The notes under the pieces were generated by a model, which was given only the letters and a program-made list of their open reading frames with translations, was not told the DNA's origin and did no database searches. A program made the translations under genes and the position numbers. Shown piece by piece: positions 33,303 to 44,600 of a stretch of DNA of 64,000 bases (the first letter of the stretch is position 1; each line of letters opens with the position of its first letter). The stretch comes from Clitopilus passeckerianus (Eukaryota; Basidiomycota; Agaricomycetes; Agaricales; Entolomataceae). Location of the stretch: positions 62,001 to 126,000 of the forward strand of contig CALYLX010000095.1 in the NCBI GenBank assembly GCA_944990035.1, given 5' to 3'.

Positions 33303-36300
33303 ATGCCCTCCCTGATCGTAGCTTCAGTCAAGAGGGTTGAGGGTTTACCGCAGCGCTCACCCGTGCACTCTCCCCGCAAGAGGAAGTGGTATGCTACAAT
33401 GAGCATCGGTACCTTCTTTGATAAAACACCGCCTCAGATGCGCCAAGCAAAATCGGACCTTGTTGAATGGGACCATACCTTCATCTTGTGCGTCTGTTCA
33501 TTTTCAACGCCGACCTAACATGTCAGGCTGAATAAACTTCACAGCACTATTCCAGCTAACATTGCGAAATCATCTCCTAAGATATGGATCTATCGCGCCC
33601 ATAATCGCCGCAACGACCAGCACGTAGCAACATTAGAAGGCTTTGACCTGATCCAGAAATCGATGGAAAAGGGTATGATATTATGCAACATGTGACGCAA
33701 TAGGATAGTAACCCGGTTTTCCTGATAGAATCAACTGTTGGATTTGAAGAGGTAGAGAACGGTTTCAAAAGTTTGGTGATCAGAGTGCAGATTAGGCTTC
33801 CCGTGCTTGCCACGACCGGAGGGTGTTCTGTTGCTACTTCATCGATCCAACTGCGGAAAACGCTGCAGGCCCCTGAAGCTTGGCAGGCTTTCATTCGAGC
33901 TCTTCAGCAGGCCGTCGAAATAGTACGGCAGGTTTCTGAAGTAGGATTCTTCTTGAAGGCGCTACTCCGTATTGATGTCACTCCCTTTAGCTCAACTCCG
34001 CTGCTAAATTAGCTGTCGGAACAATTTCGTTTGTTATCACGGTACGCTTTATTAATATATCTGCTGGGAGCCACTCGCCTGACATCCAACGAGGCATTGA
34101 CAAAGCAGATCTCCCGCGATGCACGTGTAGATGAACTGCGGGAAACGATGACGACTCTGCTGGCTTTCTTCATGGACGTTGAATCACTCCAGACCAATGC
34201 ATTTTTGCGAAGCGTCATGGATAGCCTGCTCTACCAAGTTGCGGAATGCACAAATTTCATTCTTCAATATCAAGAAATCGAGTCCTTTGGTGAGCTGCAC
34301 TCAACTCAGAATTACAACGGTTCTTGGCTTAGATTATTTATTGGAGTCCAAAGAGCGGCCATACACCTCGCTAGCGGAACTGATGATATTATAGACCAGT
34401 TTGCCGGCATCTTCAGCCGCATCAGAGCTGAGCTTGCATTGGGCACATCCTTTCAGACGGTCATCAATACCGAGTACATTCTCAACAAAGTGAATGATAT
34501 AGGTAAAAAATAAATGTGTTGTCCGGTGTTTAATGTGCTCAGTTTTCATTTGAAACCTAGATGATACGCTCCGCATTAATTCTTTGACGAATCTTCTTGA
34601 CGGAACCAGCTGGCGTTCAGACAAACAATGTAACCGGGGTACCCGAGAAACTACGATCGGAGAGATACAAACGTGGATCTCATCTCTCAAGCCGGGCCTC
34701 TTGGTCCTAACGGGCCCAAGAGGATCTGGGATGTCGGCAGTCACACACAGTGTTGCAGCGTTATGGAGCAAACAGGGTCGCCTGGGGGCTGGCATCTTCC
34801 TGAACGAACACACCCGGGGTGAATTGACCCCCGATATCGTGATGAGGACCCTAATCCACTATCTCGCCGGCTCCAATTCTTACCTCAGAAAGAGGATCTC
34901 GTCCGCTATTGCCCGCGACCCCTCCCTCAACTGCGCCGATGCAGGCCGTTATCGAACACTGCTCGAAGAAGCGGCCGACCATCTGGTCCTCTATGGCCCG
35001 GTGGTGGTCATTATCGATGGCCTTCATCAACTGAAGGAGCCAGGGGAAGCGCAGAAGCTGTACACTACGTTCCGCGAATTGACGAGCATCCTCCCAGTCA
35101 ACATACGATTCGTCATCACTAGTCATCTAGATGCGTATCCCCTTCAGCAAGACGATACCGTCTTCACGATTGGTTTTGACGAAAATGGATGCTTCCGTCC
35201 TGAGTCACAGCGAGAAATGTACCTCGAAAGTCGACTTGCGCACATATCCACTTTGGGATGTGACTTCGGGGAACACGGCATAGATGCCTTTCGAAGACTC
35301 ATGGGTCTTTCGCCATGGACATCCGTGCAGAACACCTCGGTAGTATGCAACTTCTTGGAACATGCACCACATCTTGCATCCGTGTTCCTCGAGAAGCAGC
35401 TGGCTTTGTGTCGAGGGAATAATCCCCTGAGCGAGCTGTTTTCCCTCATTTCCAATTCCATGAAGGCTCATGAAGTCTATCTCTGTGACTTTATACAGCC
35501 GTCAAAGCCACAAGTCATATTTATCAGGCAAGATCAGAGTATTTTCAACTGTTCTGCATCCCCATTTCTGGACATCGAAGCAATGAGGCTAATACGGATA
35601 GATTCGATGTTGGACTCGACGACAAGGCTTATCTCGGTCCACCCTTCATTGACCCTCCCACACGATGTGGAACCCCTGGTGCGCTTCGTTCACCCCTTGT
35701 TTTGCCGCAGATGGCTAATTAACAGGATTGGCCCGAAGTTAGAGGCTGGTCCAGGGAAGTCCATCCTTGTAGTCTGCTTGCGTACTTGGTTAGGCGTCCA
35801 AGGCATGGAAGCCAACACGGATGTCCAAGGACCGGTCTTCCTTCGAACCATTGTGGACTCTGGGCTGACTGCGAAGGAGTTATATCGATATCTGGACGGT
35901 AAGTTTGAGTTACATGGTTCAGCCTTGGTCGAATAAACATGCCCGGAAAGTATTGAGCAGCCCACCGAGGTTGGACGGCCCATATTATAACCCGGATTCG
36001 AATCACTACTGGACTGAGAGACTGCTGGAAGAATCACCAGCTGGCGGTTGCGAGTGGATTGTCTACCATCACACGTTGGTGTCGCATGATTCATACGAGA
36101 CTTTTACTATCACTACACCGGTAAGAACCCAACCTCACACCTCAAATTAGTGGCAAACTTAACGAGACCTTACAGCCACTTTCCCAGTCCGTTCTTGAAA
36201 GAATTGAATTGATCGGGTTGCATTGGAAAGATTTCGCATACGACGCCACGGTTGTCATTCTACGACGCGGTTTGGGTGAGGTGATCAAGCTGCAGAGATG

Positions 36301-36496
36301 CCTGGTGACCCATTGGTTCAGAGTTGCTAGTCGAGGAGCTGGTAAGGAGCTTATCGGAGTCAACGAAGATGGCGATGAGGAGCACATTGGGATCTGCCCT
36401 GGAGACCAGCTTCAGGTCCGACTCTCTATATATTCAGGTTTCATCCCAGGCAACTCGCCGATGCCATGTTATCTGGCACTTGCGTTGAAATACTAA
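33303..36496 (+). CDS. C2 - helical - STAND NTPase-like protein, copy N3, with degenerate NTPase motifs
   Basis: Full-length paralogue of N1. It has a C2-like domain (VKRVEGLPQRSP, KRKWYATMSIG, WDHTFIL), a helical part (KQISRDARVDELRETMTTLL, CTNFILQYQEIESF), an NTPase-like domain, and the C-terminal beta-rich domain (LIGLHWKDFAY, HIGICPGDQLQVR) reached through introns near 35899-35950 and 36121-36175. The nucleotide site is altered: Walker A reads GPRGSGMS with Met for the essential Lys, Walker B reads IIDGLHQL with Gln for an acid, and the sensor reads VITSH instead of TSR. All frames stay open over about 3 kb, which argues against a simple pseudogene. Start 33303 is conservative; 33134 is an alternative. 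Confidence 0.75.
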
Positions 36497-36576
36497 TTAT
36501 GTTATGTACCTTCATCACATACTCTGATAATTCAACGAAGACGCGTCGACAACGTGACCGTATTCATAACGTAAGC

Positions 36577-38321
36577 ATGAGATGCTGTCGGCAGTTTTGT
36601 ATTCTTTCGTCAATGGTCTGCAAACCGAACGACCGGAATGGCTTGCTCGACCTACCGTCAGATGTTCTTCTGCATGTTATCATCCTCCTAAAGCCAAAAG
36701 ATATACTGCTGATACGGCAGGTGAGCTTGGACCCCAGTGGTGATACTTGCTCTCATGCTAACTGCTACGAAGAATAGTCCAACAAAGCCTTATATGAGGC
36801 AAGTTACGACCGCCTCCTGTGGATCACAGTCTTAGAAAAGACATTTCGAGACCATGGAATACTTCTTGGCTTGCGATCCCTATACCTCATGTCCCAAGAA
36901 CAACTCGAAAAGGCCGCCCTCCGACCTTACCAATTCGCTACAATATTGCTCAATTTTGGCGGAGAGTCGCTCTCTCCGATCAAGACCTGGGCTCTACCGG
37001 ACCTGCAAGATATTAGCGATATTGATCAACGAGTAATAGATGAATCCACTACCACTGGGTTTACAGATGCCCTGCTGATTTTGGGAGGCCGATTCATGTT
37101 CACCGTATACGGTGGACGTGTTCTCACCCTTTGGGATCTTGAATCATGGCCGCAGACCTCTGAACAGGAATCGACGGCGTCGCCTGTTCCAATTGCTTCA
37201 CTCTCTGCCACCACACTCGGGATCGACGTGGTTGAGCGAATCCAGATGAAGGAATGGATTGTTGTCGGGGGACGTATCTATCTTGAATTGATGATAATTC
37301 ACTCAGATTTTTTGTTAGTCATATCCTGTATATTTCTCCCTATGAGGTGCTGATAAATGGATTCTAGACATACGATCGTGAATAGAAGGACTCAAATCTG
37401 CAAGATCGACCCTTTCTCACAAGCCCCAACGCTTGATGTGGTCGCGAACTGGATATATGAGGGCTGCTATGACACATACCTGCAGGGGACGACTTTGATC
37501 CAACGCAAAGAGATGTCTATAGCGGTCTGGGACTGGACCACAGACCGTTCGGTTTCTTGGAACGTTGGATGGACCACAGATAGAACGGTATGCAGCCTGG
37601 TGTCCTTCACGGTATCATTCAAACTGACGGGGGGAACGGTTAGATGATAATTCAGAACGGCTACGTTATACTCTTGGATAGCCGTACAGGGCGCTTCAAT
37701 TCTTGGAAAATCCCGTCTGCGGCCAGCTTTGCTCCTGGACACCACACGATCAACCTAGAGCCTACCCAGTCGTCGACCACCTTTTTCGAGAACCTTGTGT
37801 TTTCAGAAGGCGACACCTTACGGCTTGACCTCGACGCTGCACTACCATTAGGTGCCCCTGTGGTGGAATCAATTGTGGGCATAACGGACAAAGCTGTGAC
37901 AACCTCCGAGCCACCCTCTCATCAAACCTACAACCTCTATACCATTTCCCCCAAAACTGGCGAGAATGACGGCAGCGGTGACGACGAGGAGACCGTGGAA
38001 TTTATTCCTGAGCATCATTCCGAGCTCACAGTCGCCTACGGGACCCGGATGTGCTCAAGATTCTACGGGGTCGACAAGTATTGCATCCTCCCCTTGGCCA
38101 GGGGCTGGTATATTGAGGACTTCGCAGATCCTGGGATTGACCTTCATATCGCGGAGTATGGAGGGGCAAGGGGTGTTCCGGAGAAGGAGCTGAAGAAGAA
38201 TGTCGTGCGGTTAGAGCATCCGCCGGGTGAGATTTTGAGGTTCGACCTCTGCCCTGTGTCGACGCGTTCGGTTGCAGTGATGAGCTCGGGGGATATTAGG
38301 TTATCCCAATATTTGGCTTGA
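36577..38321 (+). CDS. F-box protein with a beta-rich C-terminal region
   Basis: About 500 residues in at least four exons. The F-box reads NGLLDLPSDVLLHVIILL, then KPKDILLIRQSNKALYEAS across the first intron. The remainder has WD-like strands (GRFMFTVYGGRVLTLWDLES, EWIVVGGRI, MSIAVWDWTTDRSVSW, NGYVILLDSRTGRFNSW) ending SVAVMSSGDIRLSQYLA. It probably recruits a target to an SCF ubiquitin ligase through a propeller-like domain. It follows N3 by only about 80 bp on the same strand, and a decayed copy lies at 32216, so the pairing with a STAND gene is probably old. An intron of about 55-75 nt near 37300 is needed and was not fixed exactly. Confidence 0.75.
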
Positions 38322-38443
38322 ATGTTGTCTTATTGTCGCTTTCAATCCTTTCGACTTGCACTTATTCTGTATTAGTATTACTGTCCATGTATCCAGATTT
38401 TAAACAATCGGACTAAATAAACACGCCTAATTACTCGAAAGAT

Positions 38444-40869
38444 TCAGGAACGAAGACATAGTAGTATTACTGGCATCATCAGGATCGTGAAAAATGGTAG
38501 AAGCTGGTCCGTCAATGCTCTAAATTCCTCCAACTTTGACGGTGCTACGACGGGTGTTTGCTTAGATTCTGGCTCTTGCTCCGTGTTTTCTTCGGCCTTG
38601 ACTGCCTCGAAGAAAACATCGTCATCAGGTTCTCTTGTCTTTCCCTCCTTCACGTCATCCCACAACTTCCTGGTCTCGAGCACCGTGATGATGTGCTCTA
38701 TTGACAGCGGGACTTTATCCTCAGCTGCTAGGGACATCGCTACGCTCACGGTGTTCTTGATCTATAGGGTTCAGGTTAGCGTCTGTGCCCAAGTCTATAC
38801 AAAATGGCTCACCTGACGACCATTGAGGGAGTGATATCGAGCAAGCCGTTCGATGGTGGCTTGATCTGGCCCAGCACCGTCCTTGGCGTTCATCCCCTTG
38901 GTGAGGAATGTCTTCCATATCGCCTTGCGAGACTCGTAGCCCAAGTCTGGATAGCGAATGGAGAAGTGTATCCGACCTGGCGGTTATCACAAGTTAATGC
39001 CGGAATTTCTCATATGAGCCAAGGAGAACGTACTCTCGAACGCCATATCAAAGTCTTCAACCATATTGGTGGTCAGGATCATGATGCCTTCAAAGTACTC
39101 CAAATGCCGAAGGAAAATGGCTACCAGGGCATTCTGTTCGAGCCTGTTTGCAGTCCGTTTGTAGAGAAATACGTCTGCTTCGTCGAGGAGTACCACGACC
39201 CGCCAGGTTTGAGCGAGTTCAAATATGGATGTAAGTTTCTTGTCGACAGTGTCGGCCTCGATTCCAACCTCGCCTGCACTGACTGCGTAGAGCGGTCGCC
39301 TGGTGACTTCTGCTACAGCCTCAGCTGTCAAAGTTTTACCGCATCCAGGGTTGCCTGAGAGGAGGCCGATGATCCCTTTCCCTTTTCCTGCTATGATATC
39401 GTCAAAGGAGGCTTTGGTTTCTTCGGAATGCTGGTGGACTAAGGCATGCACGAGGCGTTTCTGGTGGGGGTCTAGGACTAGCTGTGAGAAGGCGTCCTCG
39501 GACCAGGTGACATTGGATAGGTTTTCCCATGCAAATCCACCTGTCAAAGTAGGTCAGAGGGGTGAGGTGATGTATTGTAGTGAGTAGCACATACCCCATT
39601 GCTTGGTTCCGAAACAATAACCCAGAAGGACTGGAGAGCAGATGAGATAATCGTCCTCTGCCAACCCATTCGAGTCATCCAAGGCCCTTCGTACAGATAC
39701 CACGATAGGATCGTTAGGCTGGAAGTTGCGGAACGTTTTGGCGTCAATCATGACACGACCATACGCCTTAGAAAGATATCGTCAGAAGCAGAACGTTATG
39801 GTACAGAGATGAACCCTTACCGAAAACCTGTCTTCCTTGATCTCTCCCCACCGTTCGCCCCATTTTCGTTTATAGGCAATGCCTCTTGTATGGAAGAGTC
39901 CCTGGCGTAAAGGCGCGATATTTTTGCCCCTTGCAATACAATGCTCTCTGATCTTTGCGGCTTCAGGATGGAGTTGGAGGGGATATGCAGCGAGGTCCTG
40001 GATAGTCGTCGCTTCTGGGAAGTCCTTGATCTCGATGATACCAGAGCTAAGCCCGAACGACCTGCCGTCATCCTGGACCACATCACAGTTGAGTACGAAC
40101 ATAGGTCGGCTGTCCCTGTCCTTGGTATATCGGCAGCTGAGAAGGCGCATCACCTGGTGTTGTTGGAGCATTGGGTGTAGGCGATAAACAAGGGTACCTG
40201 GCGGGAATATCATCCAGAGGGATGGGAAAGAAACGCGGCCCTCCAACTCGATCTGGGACTGGTCTTGGTTTTCTTCATGAAGGTCTAACCGCACGACGTC
40301 GAGAATCGTCTGTAATTCAAAGGCATGCTCGGATTTGGGATCATTTTTGAGTTCTTCCTGTAGCCGGATGGCTAGTTCGGCCCTTGCATGGAATAAGTTC
40401 TCGAGGGACACCTTTGATCAATGTATCTTCAGTTTGGACCAGAGACATATGAAATCGAGACATACCTCTTGGCGAGCTTCAGACAGCTGAAAATTATACG
40501 CGTTCTTGTAAATGTCTCTAAAGACCTCTCTGAGGCGTTCGGTTTTAATGTCGTAGCATGTCTTTTCAAGTTGGCCTTTTTGGTTGATGACTCTTCGCAC
40601 GACAACTACTGGTTTCTTCCTGTTGACCTTTCTTTCTTGGTCGTCTGTGGCAGTCTTTCGAAGAATTGTCTGCAGCGTCCGCCTGTTGGCACATATCGAC
40701 CATGAAGGATTACTACCGAGTCTTTCCAAATTCACTTACTGATTGAAGCTAAGAGGTGGCGTCAGCCAGAATATCAGCTTTAGGAGGGCAAGATTCCAAC
40801 ATACAGTTCATCATAGCGGACAACTCCAGTCCGTGACTCCACCTTTGGTTCCTCAGGAGGTGTGGTCAT
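38444..40869 (-). CDS. AAA-family ATPase with fungal N-terminal (DUF7025-like) domain
   Basis: Start MTTPPEEPKVESRTGVVRY (ATG at 40869), joined through two short introns to RTLQTILRKTATDD. The N-terminal half carries ELFNQ..., LVYRLHP and GLFHTRGIAYKRKW, typical of the fungal domain that precedes a single AAA module. The AAA module has Walker A LLSGNPGCGKTLTAEAV, Walker B VVLLDEADVFL and sensor MILTTNM. The tail has the helical lid (RYPDLGYESRKAIWKTFL) and ends acidic (EPDDDVFFEAVKAEEN). It is likely a remodelling ATPase of unknown substrate. Convergent with the F-box gene and divergent from the NACHT gene. Confidence 0.82.
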
Positions 40870-41612
40870 GTAGGTGCGCGTTTTCGGACAACTTGGAAGT
40901 GCCAACGTGTATTGAAGTCTTGTACTATGTGGAAACGGCAGACGAATGGGCGATTATTGGCATGGGGTTATATTGAATTCTGATAGGATCATAGACGCTG
41001 TGTGTGCAGAGCCAGGGGCCCCGGAACGAGGCGGGCAATGACAGGACTTCGTTATGTTGTTCATTTGCCACTCCCGAACGGGCTGAGGAAAATACCGCTA
41101 TTCAAATGCTGTGTGATTTGATCGACATCTGATCGATGGGTGGGCGGAGATAGCGCTTGAGAGGAGTTGTCGGAGGAAAGCTCGGAAATCCCAGAATTGA
41201 AAGAAGCGCCATTCTCCTGGATTCCCTACAGTAAACCAGAAATAGGACCGTCCCCAGCTGGGGGCATATTTGTATTTCAGTCGCTGAAGAAGCTGCCCAA
41301 GCGAGGAATACGGAGTGCCAAAAATAAATATAAGAAGGCACACGTGCCCTTTGTGTCAATGGGCGCTTGAGGGATGATCGATGATTGGACCTACACCGCG
41401 TTAGAGTAACGAGCGGAACACATCCCTTTGTTCCCAGCGCCGGACCAATTAAATGCTACCCCATCTGATCGAGCATAAAAGCGAATGTAGAACTGACTTT
41501 AGTAGAGACCTCTCCGTTAGTTCAAGCCCGCCAAAGTAATGGTGCCCGATCCTATTGTAGCCGATGATCAGAGGTCAGCCATTTCGTTTGAGTGGATGAT
41601 CGCCATTGCTTC
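40870..41612. other. Shared upstream region of the AAA and NACHT genes
   Basis: About 740 bp between two divergent starts. Short frames here lack motifs. Two GATCGA.AT.TGATCGAT-type palindromic bits occur near 41118-41136. It is best read as a bidirectional promoter region. Confidence 0.4.
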
Positions 41613-44600
41613 ATGATTCACGACAGTCCTCCAACCGTTCGAGTGGCTCTTGAGAGATACATTGCAAGCTTACCAGAGGGGAAGACTGAAAAGGACTTCC
41701 TCGCAGTTTGCTATGACCCAACCAAGCCTATGACTGCCGAGGAGGCCATAAATTTGTTGCAGAGGCTGGAATCACAGGACCGTGTTTCTGTGCTCAGCAA
41801 AATCATCCGGCGAGTCGTAGAGGCGCTTAAGGACTACGATGCCCTGATATCATCGCTTGGTATGCCTTATTTGTTTGGCGACCGCCTCATATACCTGACG
41901 GTTTATTTAGTATCTGCCGATCCAATGCCAACGGCTGTTATATGGGGTGCACTCAGCGTAATAATCAAGGTATGTACGTGGGTAACAGAGCTTTACACGG
42001 CTGGTTTGCTAATCCATTGTAGGGGGCGCAGAGGTACTTCAACACGCTAGATGAAATGCGCTCCCATCTACGCGACCTCGCATCCATCATCTCGCGATTC
42101 AAGGACTACGAAGTTCTGGATGGAGATTGCCCGGAACTGAGAAGACTCCTGATAGATTCCTACGTGAACATCTTTCGCTTTCTTAGCCTAGTGCACAAGA
42201 CCATGGCGAAGTCAGGTGCGTGTCTAAGCTTTGAAGGGCGAGGCCGTTTACTCAATAGTTAATAGGCATCAAGTCCTTAGTATCTGCTGTTTCCTCCAAG
42301 GCATCGGACGCCCTGCAAGAGGTTGTTGGTCTGATCAAAGGGGATGCTGATGCCATTGAGAGTCAGTTCATCATTCTGGAAGCGAAACGTAATAGGCTAG
42401 AGCAGACGGCCGCCCAAGTGGCGAGAGACCTTCAAGTAGACTGGCACGAGAAGCGAGAGGCTGAGAAGCTCAGTATGCCGAAATTTCCCATAATCTCATA
42501 TACAAAGAGACTGAGCAGCAATTTTGCCCACAGAATCGACAATCCTAAAGTGGCTCAACAAACAGGAGGTTACCGAGGCAAATCTGAAGCGGTACGAGAT
42601 ATACCAGCGCGAGAAAATGCCAGGGTCCTGCGAGCGGATCTGTAGCAATTCCAATATCGCCGAGTGGCTTGACCGTTCTGGTTCCCGTCCAACCCTGCTG
42701 CTTTGTGCCGGGCCAGGTTCTGGAAAGTCTTTCCTTTGTGCTCACGTGATTCGACTTGTTCAGAGTCGTAGTCAAGCGCCGGATTGTGAACTCAAAAACA
42801 GTTTTGCCTTCCACTTCTACCGTTTCGATGAATACTTCGACGGACACGAAGTTCTCCGCCATATATCCCTTCAGCTGTTTACAGACTACCCATCTTCTCA
42901 ACCCCAGCTCGCCTTTCTGCGGACGCTGAACGAAATTATCCAGGACGCACGCCTTGGGCCTGATGCGCGTGCCAGAATATTTCTTACCGCTCTCGTTGAG
43001 AATCTTCCAGCCGCCTACGTGTTCCTTGACGGGCTAGATGAAGAGTCTGGGAGTCAGAGGCAGAAGGAAGCCTCAAACACTGTGTCCTTTCTACTTGATC
43101 TCGCCAAAAAACACTCTCCAAAGTTCCGCCTTTGGAGTAGCAGTCAAATGACTGAATGCGTCAGGCAGATGTTCCCTAGTCACGAGTTTCTGGAAGCAGG
43201 CCCTGACATGAGGCCAGACGTCACCACCTACCTGAACGAAAAGATCAATGCTCTCGATCTAGGAGGTAGTAAACAAGAACTGGAGGTGATGCTCGAGAAC
43301 ATGAATGCCAACGCTGCGGGCAGCTTCTTGTGGGCGGACCTGATGGTCCGGGAACTAGAGAAAGCAACTAGTCTAAGCCACAGGAGGCGACTCATTACTG
43401 AAGGGCCAACCCTTGACCAATATTACGAGAAGTTTTTCAGGCGGCTCGATAAAAGCGATTGTAACCTTGCATGGTGAGTATTCGATTCGACACATCGAAC
43501 CCTCGTCTCAATTATATTCCACTTTAGTCAATTATTCTCCTTGCTTGCCTTTGCCCGGCGGCCGCTAAGGCTCAAGGAGTTGAGAGAAGCCATCGGCATT
43601 CTTGGTCCTGACAGGGACACATCCCGCATTCCAGATGTACCAGATCTGAACGAAGATGAAAAACCCTTTATACCAAGCTTGAAGAGGTTGTTCTCCCCTC
43701 TCATCGTATTCGATGGTTCTAGCACCGAAGAGGAGGACGGATTCTGCCGTCTCTATCATTCCACACTTCTCCGCTTCCTGCACAGGAACCCAGACATCTT
43801 CTGCCATCAAATCGGCCATTCAGACCAGCTCCGTTTAACCCCTCGTACCATTGCCAACGCTTGCCTTCTGTATCTGTCGCAGTCAAGGTATTCCAGGCTT
43901 TTGACGAAGGATATAGTTGGGGACCAAAAACAATGGGTTGACCGACACAAGGATTCTGTCGAGAACCATTACTTCCTCTCTTATGCAGCAAAGCACTGGG
44001 ATAGACATTTCGACTGGAGACACGATGATTGCCTCTCATGGCACATGCACAAAACGGGCGAGCCGTGCCCAGAGTGCAAAACCATTTACGACCCTTCCCT
44101 GATACTGTCATTTTTGACTTCCCCGAATTTCCAGACGTGTATACAAGTTCAGAGCCTCTTCATAGACTTCCATTTCTCGATTCATTCTACCGTTCAACGC
44201 AGAAACAACACCCTCTACATACGACGCGTCTTTCCAAACTGGCTCGAAAAGGATATCGGTGACTATCACCGGAGAGCGTATCACATATTCCAGTCGCAGT
44301 GGGTCGCGGTGTTAGACAGCGATTACTTGTCCGATGATCCTGCAAACCGTGAAGTTGTTGGTGAAGTTGACAGGTGTTGGTGGGGGGCGCTCGGCAAAGG
44401 GAACTTCCTCTCAAGATTCCAGGGGAGGCACGTCAGCTTCAGGCTGGAAAACAAATCGGAAAAGCTTCCGAATTCTTTTCTCGGGATCGCTGATGACGGC
44501 AGGGAAATTCGTACTATGACCTTTGAGTAAGCGTATCCCCCGCTAATCCGAATCTCGAATATTCACCGCATAGTATTTTCCTAGCATTGATGAGGATGGA

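Noticed and set aside
41167..41370. 67-codon basic open frame in the AAA/NACHT promoter region
   Set aside because: Equal-length frames occur on the opposite strand; no conserved motif.
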